DNA of 55,264 nucleotides from an uncultured Cryomorphaceae bacterium. GTDB lineage: Bacteria; Bacteroidota; Bacteroidia; Flavobacteriales; Schleiferiaceae. The stretch spans positions 1 to 55,264 of the forward strand of contig CACMMX010000012.1 in assembly GCA_902614915.1 (NCBI GenBank), written 5' to 3'. This document shows positions 1 to 8,267 of the stretch, piece by piece (the stretch's first letter is position 1; every line of letters begins with the position of its first letter). The position numbers and the translations under genes were made by a program. The notes under the pieces were generated by a model. That model was not told the origin of the DNA. It did no database searches and saw only the letters and a program-made list of their open reading frames with translations.

Positions 1-455
1 CAGAACGACGCACATATCAGCTTATATCTGGAAGGAGAGGACTACCGCCATTTTTAGTCAAAAAACCAGGAATTAATTCGGGTTTAATGATTGCTCAGTA
101 TACAGCAGCGAGTATGGTTAGTCAGAACAAACAGCTTTGTTCTCCGGCATCTGTAGACAGCATAGAGAGTTCAAACGGTCAAGAAGATCATGTGAGCATG
201 GGTGCAAATGCAGCAACTAAATTGTTGAGAATCATCAACAATGTATACGGAATCTTAGGAATTGAGCTCCTCAACGCAGTTCAAGCTTTGTGGCTAAGAG
301 GGGAAGAAGTTGAGGGTGAGTTGGGCCAGTTATACAAGGAATTTATTGAGGTGAGTCCTGCCATTGAAGAAGATTTATACTTACGTGAGCGAATGGAATT
401 GGCAAAAGAATTCTTGAAAACTCGTTTGCTTTCGGACGATACTATACTTTTGTGA
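1..455 (+). CDS. hutH: Histidine ammonia-lyase, C-terminal fragment (cut by window edge)
   Basis: The reading frame is open from base 3, so the gene begins before the window; about 150 C-terminal residues are present out of roughly 500 usual for the family. The segment carries the family's conserved GLPPFL, then [12 protein letters not shown], then PASVDS and NQEDHVSMG-like stretch (here [10 protein letters not shown]), which in HutH line the active site. The enzyme deaminates L-histidine to trans-urocanate, the first step of histidine degradation, in the cytosol. The MIO-forming Ala-Ser-Gly lies upstream and is not visible. An internal ATG at 87 is not the start, because homology continues upstream of it. 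No other hut gene follows; the next gene is an unrelated DUF493 protein 16 bases downstream. Confidence 0.93.
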   Translation, partial: ERRTYQLISGRRGLPPFLVKKPGINSGLMIAQYTAASMVSQNKQLCSPASVDSIESSNGQEDHVSMGANAATKLLRIINNVYGILGIELLNAVQALWLRGEEVEGELGQLYKEFIEVSPAIEEDLYLRERMELAKEFLKTRLLSDDTILL

Positions 456-471
456 AATAATTGAGTGCATA

Positions 472-744
472 ATGAGTCAAAACCCGTGGAAAGGTCTGCG
501 CGAAAAATTAGAAAAGCGAGATTGGCCGGAAATTTATTTATTCAAATTCATTGTTCCAGCGGATAATCAGATTATTGCTCAGGCGGAATCTCTTTTTGAT
601 AGCGATACTGCGCATATTGAATTAAGAAAAAGTAAAACAGGAAAATTCGTCTCCATTAGTGCCAAAGAAATGATGATGAATGTGGATTCTGTCATTGAAC
701 GTTACGAAGAGGCAGTAAAGATTCCAGGCTTAATGGCGTTGTAG
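472..744 (+). CDS. DUF493 family protein (YbeD-like)
   Basis: A 90-residue protein matching the small DUF493/YbeD fold in length and pattern: an N-terminal helix, then a strand ending FKFIVPADNQ, a helix rich in D and S, and a central strand (SKTGKFVSISAKEMM) followed by a helix with VDSVIERYEEA. YbeD is thought to be a small ACT-like regulatory domain, but its function is not settled. It starts 16 bases after hutH and may be cotranscribed with it. It converges with the minus-strand TIGR02757 gene with one base between them and no visible terminator. The family call rests on pattern recognition. Confidence 0.75.
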   Translation: MSQNPWKGLREKLEKRDWPEIYLFKFIVPADNQIIAQAESLFDSDTAHIELRKSKTGKFVSISAKEMMMNVDSVIERYEEAVKIPGLMAL

Positions 745-745
745 G

Positions 746-1519
746 CTATTTCCATCCTTCATATACACCCAATCCAAACAAAGCATAATCCAATCGAGAA
801 GGATCTTTTGGGTCTATCATTCTTATAGAAGAGTCGAGTTCCATCACAGCTTTCCAATCGTTTTGTCTTCGCCTTAATAGACCAAGGATTCTAGCAACGC
901 GTCCACTGTGTAAATCAAGAGGTAGAGATAAGTAGGCGGGGTCAATGTCCCAAATTCCAAAATCAATCCCCTCTTTGTTGCTGCGTGTCATCCACCTTGA
1001 ATACATCACCATTCTTTTGCATGCACTGCCCTTGGATGGGTCACCAAAATGCTTCGATGCTCTAATGGGTAGTCCGTTCTGAAGTAAGTAATTTTTAAAT
1101 TGAATCATTGCAGGCCCCAAATGATGTTCGTTGTCCATATGAGATTTAAAGAATTGGCCAATACTTTCGTACTCAGTTAGCAGATTTTTAAGTGCGACCA
1201 CTAACCCTTTGATATCCTCCGACTTAAAAGTACGATGTATAAAGCCGTCAAAAGCCCTTAAATCAGCTTTTGTACATCCTTGAACGAATTCCGCAGGTGA
1301 ATCATCCATTCTTGACATCAAGTCTTGGCTTTTAGAAATAATTGTTTTACGCTGTCCCCAAGAAAGTGTCGCCGCAATTAAACCACTTATTTCAATGTCG
1401 TGATGGGTACTGAACGCATGTGGTATACCAATTGGGTCATCGTTGATAAAGCTTTTTTTAGCGTATTGATTGGCTTTGTTCAAAAGGAATTCACGCAGTT
1501 CTTCTTGGGGCAGAGTCAT
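746..1519 (-). CDS. TIGR02757 / DUF2400 family protein
   Basis: A 257-residue protein with the features of the TIGR02757 family, which is common in Bacteroidota: an N-terminal motif with DPIGIPH and a nearby SGLIAATLSWGQR, a central ACKRMVMYSRWM, and a C-terminal DLHSGRVARILGL followed by DPSRLDYALFGLG. The Asp-His and helix-hairpin-like layout recalls DNA glycosylases, but no function is established. The ATG at 1519 was chosen over a TTG at 1522 because it forms a TGATG junction, sharing one base with the stop codon of the upstream lolD-like gene. That junction implies translational coupling in one operon (DUF5916 gene, ABC ATPase, this gene). Confidence 0.85.
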   Translation of the reverse strand: MTLPQEELREFLLNKANQYAKKSFINDDPIGIPHAFSTHHDIEISGLIAATLSWGQRKTIISKSQDLMSRMDDSPAEFVQGCTKADLRAFDGFIHRTFKSEDIKGLVVALKNLLTEYESIGQFFKSHMDNEHHLGPAMIQFKNYLLQNGLPIRASKHFGDPSKGSACKRMVMYSRWMTRSNKEGIDFGIWDIDPAYLSLPLDLHSGRVARILGLLRRRQNDWKAVMELDSSIRMIDPKDPSRLDYALFGLGVYEGWK

Positions 1520-2175
1520 CAAATGGAAGTCAATTTACCATCAATCATGGTCCATTTAGTCTTACCTAGAGAAGCTAGAGTTTTATTGTGCGTGACTACA
1601 ACAATCGTTTGTCCTAGATCTCTGTTAAGTTTGATTAACAAATCATGCACAGCTTCTGCATTTGTGCTATCTAGGTTACCCGTGGGCTCATCTGCTAAAA
1701 GTATCTCTGGTTCATTTACAAGCGCTCTAGCAATGGCAACGCGTTGCTGTTCACCACCACTCATCTCACTAGGTAGGTGATGTGCCCGATGTGAAATACC
1801 TAACAATTCCATTAATTCGTTTGCCTTGCGTTCTGCATCTTTATTCATCTTACCTCCAATCAACCTAGGGAGCGTAATATTCTCTTGAGCAGTCAATTCA
1901 GGCAATAAATTATGAAATTGAAATACCAGTCCAACTTGCTCGTTTCGGTATGTATTTAAAGATGTTTTATTCATGGATTCTAACATCTGTCCTTTAAACT
2001 GAATAGAACCCGAATGCCCCTTGTCTAAACCTGCTAAAAGGTGTAGTAGGGTACTTTTTCCAGCTCCAGAGGCTCCAATAATCGTAATAAAATCTCCTTT
2101 GGTAATAATTCCGTTTACTCCATTGAGGACTTTGGTGTTCCCGTATGATTTTTCTATTTCGCGTATTTCTATCAT
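1519..2175 (-). CDS. LolD-like ABC transporter ATP-binding protein
   Basis: A 218-residue ATPase with a complete set of motifs: Walker A GASGAGKST (about 34-42), Q-loop VFQFHNLLPEL, signature MSGGEQQRVAIARAL, and Walker B with D-loop ILLADEPTGNLD. Length and the GNLDS ending place it in the LolD/MacB/FtsE subfamily. LolD energises release of lipoproteins from the inner membrane by the LolCE permease. No permease gene is adjacent, so LolD, MacB-type and other roles cannot be separated; unlinked lolD genes are common in Bacteroidota (family knowledge). It begins three bases after the DUF5916 gene and overlaps the TIGR02757 gene by one base. Confidence 0.85.
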   Translation of the reverse strand: MIEIREIEKSYGNTKVLNGVNGIITKGDFITIIGASGAGKSTLLHLLAGLDKGHSGSIQFKGQMLESMNKTSLNTYRNEQVGLVFQFHNLLPELTAQENITLPRLIGGKMNKDAERKANELMELLGISHRAHHLPSEMSGGEQQRVAIARALVNEPEILLADEPTGNLDSTNAEAVHDLLIKLNRDLGQTIVVVTHNKTLASLGKTKWTMIDGKLTSI

Positions 2176-2178
2176 GGC

Positions 2179-4626
2179 TTAGCGCAAGGTAGCAGATTTC
2201 TTTATTTGAGCATAATCAAGAAAATACACTAAGCGCAATGAAAACATATTGTCTGTATGCACTTCATAGAGGTTTTGAATATTTTGGATGTAGTTCAGCG
2301 TACTGGCATTATCCGAATTAGCTAAAGAGGTACGATATAAAATATTTAGTTCGCGTCCGGGTGCAAACCAAAGGACATATTTCAAATCAATATTAAAGAA
2401 GTTGATTCGTAAATCTGGATCTTGATACGCGGTAGAAGGTGAAAGGCTACCGTCTTGATTCAGATGGAAAATATTTTTATTTTCAATTCTATTCCAGCTG
2501 TGCCTCACATCTAATGTAAGGTATGAATTGGGATCAAATAGGTATTGCCCTTGAAGTGATTGTTCAAAGCTTCTCCTATGCCTTAATGCCATTCCGATGG
2601 AATCGTTTATGGTTTGGCCGTTGGAATCTGTTTTAGTTTCCGCCCAACCTACTTGATGATTATTTCCTAATTCAAAATTAGCTCTTAGGTTGAATTTGTC
2701 ATTGACTCTAGCAATGATTTCAGTTTCACCATATCTACCTTGAGCACCCCAATCGGCCCACCACCATTGGCCTGCTCTAAGCTCTAGTGCCAATGGTTTT
2801 CTAAAATCTGAACTCATCCATGCATTGTGCCAGAAGGAAGCTGGGTTAGCCCGATACCTGCCCCAAACTCTTGGGTCATAGTAATCGTATTCCATACCTC
2901 TAGTTTCTGCATTATACCCAAATGCCAAAAAACCTTCTGTCATGCCAAAAAAGCTGTATTCAATATGAAATCGTTCAAAATCCCCTGGGTCATAAAGTCT
3001 ATTATATTGTAACCTCAGTCTATGCCTTCTTTTTAGAAACAGTTTATTGGGAGCAAGTAAATGATTACTCAACTGCAAGGATTGATGGAACTTGTTTCCT
3101 CTTCTTTGGAACCCTAGGTCATTTGGGTCAAAATCTGGTGAAATGAGCTCAAGATTATGTTCCCATCTCCAAGCTCCAACTTGTTTGCCTAACTCCCAAC
3201 CTAAAGCGTTACCCGAATAATCATCCTCAGTATCAAAAATACTTGAACGTCCAAACGCCCCATTGAAAAAGTGACTGTTGTTCAAGAAGTTCAAATTTGC
3301 TGTAATTGCCATAACGTTGGCATCTCTTGCGGTTACGCCATCATTGTTACGCATGACGTTTGTATTGATGATACCAATGGAATTATTACCGCCTATGCGC
3401 TGGTCAAGGGCCATTACATTATAATTGGTCAACGGTTCCGTAAGAATTTCTACCGCATTACCTGAAGAATCCGACCCACTGAGATAGTTAGCCGCCGTGA
3501 TTGCATTGAGTACACCAATACTCAGGTTTTTGTCCGTAGTACCAGTCAATTTGGTAGCATTGAGCATTCTGGTAAAGCTTTGAGTAGTATTGGTTAATTC
3601 ATTCAAATTGGAATTGGTAAAGTTTTGTGGATTACCGCCTATTCTACGGCTATAAAAAAGCCCCGCCTTTTTAAAGAGGTTAACGCCTTCAGTGAAAAAT
3701 TGCCTGTTTTCATCAAACTCTCGTTCAAAGGCCTCAAAATTCACGAACTGCTCGTCAAATGCTACTTGAGAAAAATCGGGAAGTAAGGTCATGTCTAGGG
3801 TGAAACTTTTGTTAAGTCCGATTTTAATATCAGCACCGGCTGCAAGCGAATTCCTCCAAGGAGCATCTCCAGATTTTTGGAGACTGCCCGTAAAATTTGG
3901 TCTTAAGCTGACGCGTGGAGGAGGGTTGACGACATTGATACCATTTAAGAGCCCGCTTTGGAGACTTTCATTATCAAAATTTCTATCTATAGGGTTCCAG
4001 CTGTACATAGTGCGATCACTGCGAATGGAACGTTTGATATTAAATCCCCATGGTGAGGGCACATCACTTTTACTACCCTCAGGAATCCTCAAGACTTGGT
4101 AGGGAATGTAAATTTCAAAAGCCCACTGGTTCTTCTCTTTGACAACGGCGCTCCACCATACTGCATTCCAACTTCCGTCTTCTTCGTTATCGCTAGTTTG
4201 ACGGGAATCGCCCTGCACTCCAGCGGCACTCAAATAAAAGTTGAAATCGTTTGCACCGTCATTAAATGGATTAATAATCAATTGAATCCAGTCTGTATTG
4301 GCATTAACTCGATCTCTAGGCGTAAATTGAGATAACACTGGAGCCCTACTGTCCTTCAGGATACCAGCGAAATATATTCCTTCTTGGGTATAGAAAATTC
4401 GTACATCACTTTCAATACCTTCTGAAGGAACATCGGTTTCAGGGAAGTATTGATTGAGCCGAGAAATATTGGCGCTTTGTGACCATTCTCGCTCATCTAT
4501 CTCTCCGTTTACATTTATATCAACGTTTTTGAGTTCTGGAACAATCAATTGCTTTTTAATTAAATTTTGTCCAAAACTTAAAAATGATGATAAAATCAAT
4601 AGATATGATAGGTGGCTTTTATTCAT
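2179..4626 (-). CDS. DUF5916 outer-membrane protein with N-terminal CBM9-like domain
   Basis: An 815-residue exported protein. A signal peptide (first ~20 residues, ending SFLSFGQ) is followed by a family 9 carbohydrate-binding-like domain at about 30-230 (VDINVNGEIDEREWSQS near the start, then DRVNANTDWIQLII). The rest, with PRVSLRPNFTGS, FDENRQFFTEG and many alternating aromatic strands, matches DUF5916, predicted to be an outer-membrane beta-barrel. Its ligand is unknown. The ATG at 4626 is preferred to a TTG at 4635 because the TTG lies inside a promoter-like GATATTTG box and because the ATG gives a clean signal peptide. It is transcribed divergently from sucC and heads an operon with the ABC ATPase. 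Confidence 0.85.
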   Translation of the reverse strand: MNKSHLSYLLILSSFLSFGQNLIKKQLIVPELKNVDINVNGEIDEREWSQSANISRLNQYFPETDVPSEGIESDVRIFYTQEGIYFAGILKDSRAPVLSQFTPRDRVNANTDWIQLIINPFNDGANDFNFYLSAAGVQGDSRQTSDNEEDGSWNAVWWSAVVKEKNQWAFEIYIPYQVLRIPEGSKSDVPSPWGFNIKRSIRSDRTMYSWNPIDRNFDNESLQSGLLNGINVVNPPPRVSLRPNFTGSLQKSGDAPWRNSLAAGADIKIGLNKSFTLDMTLLPDFSQVAFDEQFVNFEAFEREFDENRQFFTEGVNLFKKAGLFYSRRIGGNPQNFTNSNLNELTNTTQSFTRMLNATKLTGTTDKNLSIGVLNAITAANYLSGSDSSGNAVEILTEPLTNYNVMALDQRIGGNNSIGIINTNVMRNNDGVTARDANVMAITANLNFLNNSHFFNGAFGRSSIFDTEDDYSGNALGWELGKQVGAWRWEHNLELISPDFDPNDLGFQRRGNKFHQSLQLSNHLLAPNKLFLKRRHRLRLQYNRLYDPGDFERFHIEYSFFGMTEGFLAFGYNAETRGMEYDYYDPRVWGRYRANPASFWHNAWMSSDFRKPLALELRAGQWWWADWGAQGRYGETEIIARVNDKFNLRANFELGNNHQVGWAETKTDSNGQTINDSIGMALRHRRSFEQSLQGQYLFDPNSYLTLDVRHSWNRIENKNIFHLNQDGSLSPSTAYQDPDLRINFFNIDLKYVLWFAPGRELNILYRTSLANSDNASTLNYIQNIQNLYEVHTDNMFSLRLVYFLDYAQIKKSATLR

Positions 4627-4632
4627 AGGGCG

Positions 4633-4640
4633 CAAATATC
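4633..4640 (-). promoter_or_regulatory. Candidate -7 box (GATATTTG) of the DUF5916 gene
   Basis: On the minus strand GATATTTG differs from the Bacteroidota consensus TAnnTTTG at one position. It ends six bases before the ATG at 4626, so the transcript would have an almost absent leader. No -33 TTTG at the usual spacing is visible. Confidence 0.4.
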
Positions 4641-4711
4641 GGTATAAAGAGAGATATATATTTCAATCAATTTTAGTAATCAAATATGCTATCGATTCCA
4701 AGCTTGTACCC

Positions 4712-4719
4712 TAAATTTG
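4712..4719 (+). promoter_or_regulatory. -7 promoter box (TAAATTTG) of sucC
   Basis: An exact TAnnTTTG match ending 21 bases before the sucC ATG at 4741. It gives a short leader of roughly 18 bases. No clear -33 TTG is seen at 17-23 bases upstream. A TTG inside this box is in frame with sucC but should be promoter, not start codon. Confidence 0.65.
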
Positions 4720-4740
4720 CTCTTAAATCAAGGAATTACT

Positions 4741-5928
4741 ATGAACCTTCACGAATTTCAAGGAAAACAGATTTTAGCAAGTTACGGCGTACGAATACAA
4801 AGAGGTAAAGTTGCCCAAACGTCGAAAGGAGCCGTTGATGCAGCTGAACAATTGACCGAAGAAACGGGTACGTCATGGTACGTAGTTAAGGCACAAGTTC
4901 ATGCGGGTGGCCGAGGTAAAGGCGGCGGCGTTAAACTTGCGAAAGGAATTGATAAAGTAGAGGGGGTTTCAGATAGTATCTTAGGAATGCAATTGGTGAC
5001 GCCTCAAACTTCTGTAGAGGGTAAAAAAGTGCATCAAGTCCTTATAGCTGAGGACGTCTATTACCCAGGAGAAAACAAAACTTGCGAATTCTATATGTCC
5101 GTACTATTGAATCGTTCTTCTGGACGCAATATGATCATGTATTCAACGGAAGGCGGAATAGACATTGAAACGGTAGCGGAAAAAACCCCTCATTTAATTT
5201 TCACGGAAGAAATAGATCCCAAGGTAGGTCTTACAGACTTTCAAGCCAGAAAGGTTGCTTTTAATCTAGGGCTTAGTGGTGCTGCATTTAAGGACATGAT
5301 AAAATTTGTTAGTGCCTTATATAGTGCATATGAAGGTTCTGATGCTTCTTTATTTGAAATAAATCCGGTATTGAAAACCTCTGATAATAAGATTTTAGCA
5401 GTTGATGCTAAAGTTACTATTGATGATAATGCACTATATCGTCACAAGGAAATCGCAGTAATGCGCGATACTCGTGAGGAGGATGCAACAGAAGTGGAAG
5501 CTGGAGAGGCTGGATTGAACTTTGTTAAGCTAGACGGAAATGTGGGATGTATGGTTAACGGCGCAGGTCTAGCCATGGCAACTATGGATATCATTAAAAT
5601 GGCTGGAGGCAATCCAGCAAATTTCCTAGATGTTGGTGGTACTGCAGACGCGGCGAGAGTGGAGCAGGCATTCCGTATCATTCTTCGGGATGGGAATGTT
5701 AAGGCGATATTGGTAAATATATTTGGCGGTATTGTTCGTTGTGACCGAGTGGCTCAGGGAGTCGTGGATGCCTATAAAAACATGGGCAATATCCATGTTC
5801 CAATTATTGTTCGTCTACAAGGGACAAACGCCGAGGAAGCTAAAAAGTTAATTGATGAGAGTGGACTTGAAGTACACAGCGCAATTGCATTGCAAGAAGC
5901 CGCAGATTTAGTTCAAGAGCTGGTTTAA
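4741..5928 (+). CDS. sucC: Succinate--CoA ligase [ADP-forming] subunit beta
   Basis: A 395-residue protein with the whole SucC architecture: MNLHEFQGKQ at the N terminus, an ATP-grasp domain with VKAQVHAGGRGKGGGVKLAK, FEINPVL and AVDAKVTIDDNA, and a C-terminal CoA-ligase domain with GNVGCMVNGAGLAMATMD, NFLDVGG, and ILVNIFGGIVRCD. It catalyses the TCA-cycle step succinyl-CoA + ADP + Pi to succinate + ATP + CoA, with SucD. The start at 4741 was chosen because the family begins MNLHEFQ. The partner sucD is not adjacent but 33 kb away at 39484. An intrinsic terminator follows directly. Confidence 0.97.
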   Translation: MNLHEFQGKQILASYGVRIQRGKVAQTSKGAVDAAEQLTEETGTSWYVVKAQVHAGGRGKGGGVKLAKGIDKVEGVSDSILGMQLVTPQTSVEGKKVHQVLIAEDVYYPGENKTCEFYMSVLLNRSSGRNMIMYSTEGGIDIETVAEKTPHLIFTEEIDPKVGLTDFQARKVAFNLGLSGAAFKDMIKFVSALYSAYEGSDASLFEINPVLKTSDNKILAVDAKVTIDDNALYRHKEIAVMRDTREEDATEVEAGEAGLNFVKLDGNVGCMVNGAGLAMATMDIIKMAGGNPANFLDVGGTADAARVEQAFRIILRDGNVKAILVNIFGGIVRCDRVAQGVVDAYKNMGNIHVPIIVRLQGTNAEEAKKLIDESGLEVHSAIALQEAADLVQELV

Positions 5929-5954
5929 GGCCTTTGAGATAATTTTTAATTTAG

Positions 5955-5982
5955 CCCCGAACATTAGCGTTCGGGGTTTTTT
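5955..5982 (+). terminator. Intrinsic terminator of sucC
   Basis: An 8-bp perfect stem (CCCCGAAC / GTTCGGGG) with a six-base loop is followed by six T. It lies 27 bases after the sucC stop. Its T-run ends on the base before the pnuC start codon. Confidence 0.92.
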
Positions 5983-6531
5983 ATGTCTGTAGATTTTATT
6001 TTAGAATGGGTGGCGACCCTATTGAGTCTTGTTTTTCTAACAGGAATAATACGTCGTAAAATTTGGGCTTGGCCTGCCGGTACCCTTTCGAGTATATTGT
6101 CTGTGGCACTTTTTTACACAACAGGTCTGTATGCAGAGTCTGGATTGTATTTCTTTTATGTGATTCTTGGTATATATGGTTGGTGGCATTGGAAACAAAA
6201 CGCGCAGTTGGATACCGTAGAGTTAGTGACTATTTCGCTCGGTACACAGAGTCTGGCACTTTTAGGTATACCTATAGCTCTTATTTTAGGCTATTTTTTG
6301 AATCCACTTCCAGGAGTGAGTTTAGCTTATTTTGATGCGTTTACAACAGTTTTTGGGTTATGGGCTACTTGGCAAGAAACAAGGCGGATACGAACGGCGT
6401 TTCATTATTGGATTCCCTTGAATATTGCCTCTGTAATTCTTTATGGATACAAGGGATTAGAGGTCTATGCCTGTTTAATGGTTATTTATTCAATAATGAG
6501 CGTAATAGGATTTATACGATGGCGCAAATAA
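5983..6531 (+). CDS. pnuC: PnuC-like nicotinamide riboside/mononucleotide transporter
   Basis: A 182-residue integral membrane protein with about six to seven predicted helices. It carries the PnuC signature IWAWPAG (27-33) and the GIYGWWHWK (63-71) motif, then FTTVFGLWATWQETR in the second half, which repeats the first-half topology. PnuC proteins take up NAD precursors, usually nicotinamide riboside, or occasionally thiamine, across the inner membrane; the substrate cannot be told here. The start codon directly abuts the sucC terminator, so no ribosome-binding leader remains unless transcription reads through or starts at the ATG. The GmhA-like gene starts 39 bases downstream. Confidence 0.88.
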   Translation: MSVDFILEWVATLLSLVFLTGIIRRKIWAWPAGTLSSILSVALFYTTGLYAESGLYFFYVILGIYGWWHWKQNAQLDTVELVTISLGTQSLALLGIPIALILGYFLNPLPGVSLAYFDAFTTVFGLWATWQETRRIRTAFHYWIPLNIASVILYGYKGLEVYACLMVIYSIMSVIGFIRWRK

Positions 6532-6570
6532 TTCAGTTATTTTAGTGGTCAATTCCACGAAACAATTAAG

Positions 6571-7170
6571 ATGCAAGCAAAACAATACATTGAACTCGTT
6601 AAGTCTACCTTGGACGCACTGGATGCTAAGGCAATTGAATCCTTGGTAGATGCATTTCATTCAACCTATGAAAAAGGAGGAAATATATTCACCATGGGCA
6701 ATGGAGGCTCGGGTGCATCTGCATCCCATGCGGCCGGTGATTTCTTAAAAGGGGCGAGCTATGGTTTAGATAAGCGCTTCAGGATGATTTGTTTGAACGA
6801 TAACTTGCCTTCCATGATGGCAATAGCAAATGATATTGGCTGGGAAAGCATCTTTGTAGAGCCTTTAAAGAATTTCCTCTCGCCCAATGACTTAGTCATA
6901 GGTATTAGTGGTTCAGGTAATAGTAAAAACGTGGTTAATGCAATTGAATATGCCAACGAACAAGGTGCAACTACTGTTGCAATGAGCGGTTTCAAAGGAG
7001 GTAAAATATCTCAAATAGCAACCATTGATGTTCATGCTCCAGTTACGGATATGGAGGTTACCGAAGATGTTCACATGGTGATATTCAATATTGTCAAAAA
7101 ACAAATGATGGCGCGATTGATGGGGGATAATCCATCTATGGGAGATACATACGATCAAAGAGTTGGTTAA
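6571..7170 (+). CDS. SIS-domain sugar-phosphate isomerase, GmhA-like
   Basis: A 199-residue single SIS-domain protein, the length of sedoheptulose-7-phosphate isomerase GmhA. Phosphosugar-binding elements are present: GNGGSGASASHAAGDF around residue 43 and GISGSGNSKNVVNA around 110. The C-terminal EDVHMVIFNIV supplies the histidine expected in the active site; the first-position glutamate of GmhA appears replaced by aspartate (AAGDF). It could make heptose-7-phosphate for surface glycans, or be a DiaA-like protein. It shares one base (TAATG) with the WbpB-like gene downstream, which links it to nucleotide-sugar synthesis. Confidence 0.8.
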   Translation: MQAKQYIELVKSTLDALDAKAIESLVDAFHSTYEKGGNIFTMGNGGSGASASHAAGDFLKGASYGLDKRFRMICLNDNLPSMMAIANDIGWESIFVEPLKNFLSPNDLVIGISGSGNSKNVVNAIEYANEQGATTVAMSGFKGGKISQIATIDVHAPVTDMEVTEDVHMVIFNIVKKQMMARLMGDNPSMGDTYDQRVG

Positions 7171-8144
7171 TGAATCGGTTTGCGCTTATAGGTGCTGCTG
7201 GCTACATTGCACCCAAACATCTAAAAGCAATCGCTGATGTAGGCGGGGAGTTGATTGCAGCATATGATCCCAGTGATAGTGTGGGACATTTGGACAACTA
7301 TTTTCCTAAAGCTTCATTTTTCACGGAATTCGAACGTTTTGATCGTCATCTGAATAAGTTGAGAGACTTAGGAAAGGGTGTAAATTATATCAGTGTATGT
7401 TCGCCAAATTATTTGCACGATAGTCACATTAGATACGCCCTAAGGACCGGTGCTCATTGTATCTGCGAGAAACCTTTAACACTTCGTCCATGGAACATTA
7501 AAGGTTTATCAAAAGATAGTCAGAATACTGAAAATCAAATATTTACAATTCTCCAATTGCGTTTACATCAAAATGTGATTGCACTGAAAAAGCGGGTTGA
7601 CGGTAAATTAAAGGAAAACCCCGAATATGTTTTTGACGTCGATTTGACATATATAACTTCTCGCGGTAATTGGTATTATGCTTCGTGGAAAGGTGATGAA
7701 TCCAAGAGTGGAGGGATTGCTATGAATATAGGTGTACATTTTTTTGATATGCTGCAATGGATTTTTGGCCAAATTGAAGATCATCAGGTTTATGTGCGTT
7801 CCCATGACCGTGCTTCTGGAACTATGTATTTTAAGAATGCAAAAGTTCGTTGGTTTTTAAGTATCAATGCTGAAACGTTACCAAATGAAATGAGGCAAAA
7901 AACTTCACAGGTTCATCGTTCCTTAAGTTTTGATACTTGGTCTTTCGACTTTACAGATGGTTTTTCAGAATTACATAGCGATTCATACCGGCACATACTT
8001 GATGGTAAAGGATATTCTGAAGAAGATGCGGAGCCAGCAATTCGCATGGTTCATCAGATACGAGAGGCTAAATTGAGTCCCATTGCTAAGGATGCTCATG
8101 AGTTGGCGTTTCTGCCGTTATCACCTCATCCTTTTTATTCCTAG
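7170..8144 (+). CDS. wbpB: WbpB-like UDP-GlcNAcA 3-dehydrogenase (Gfo/Idh/MocA family)
   Basis: A 324-residue oxidoreductase. The N-terminal Rossmann fold has GAAGYIAPKHLKAI, then VCSPNYLHDSHI and CEKPLTL with the conserved lysine of the Gfo/Idh/MocA family; the C-terminal half has GGIAMNIGVHFFDMLQWIFG. The GAAGYIAPKHLKAI start and this GVHFFD motif are typical of WbpB/WlbA, which oxidises UDP-N-acetylglucosaminuronic acid at C3. Downstream WbpE-, WbpD- and WbpI-like genes (13460-16220) support the assignment, although dnaE and trxA lie between. Translationally coupled to the SIS gene. A related dehydrogenase of other specificity is possible. Confidence 0.85.
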   Translation: MNRFALIGAAGYIAPKHLKAIADVGGELIAAYDPSDSVGHLDNYFPKASFFTEFERFDRHLNKLRDLGKGVNYISVCSPNYLHDSHIRYALRTGAHCICEKPLTLRPWNIKGLSKDSQNTENQIFTILQLRLHQNVIALKKRVDGKLKENPEYVFDVDLTYITSRGNWYYASWKGDESKSGGIAMNIGVHFFDMLQWIFGQIEDHQVYVRSHDRASGTMYFKNAKVRWFLSINAETLPNEMRQKTSQVHRSLSFDTWSFDFTDGFSELHSDSYRHILDGKGYSEEDAEPAIRMVHQIREAKLSPIAKDAHELAFLPLSPHPFYS

Positions 8145-8267
8145 ATTTCGTAATTAAACACATGTTAATCAGTGTTTTATTAGAATAGCTAATAGTTATT
8201 CACACTCGTTTTATTTGGTCGATGCATTTATTAGCTTTGAGTATTCGGCTTAGCTAATTGACCTTAT

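Noticed and set aside
1400-1780. Plus-strand open frame of 126 codons opposite the TIGR02757 and lolD-like genes
   Set aside because: It lies fully antisense to two genes with clear family motifs and its translation shows no recognisable protein pattern.
4717-4740. TTG start of sucC giving eight extra residues
   Set aside because: The TTG is part of the exact -7 promoter box TAAATTTG; the family starts at the ATG at 4741.
8160-8187. Short inverted repeat AAACAC..GTGTTT after the WbpB-like gene as a terminator
   Set aside because: Only six base pairs, ten-base loop and no T-run.
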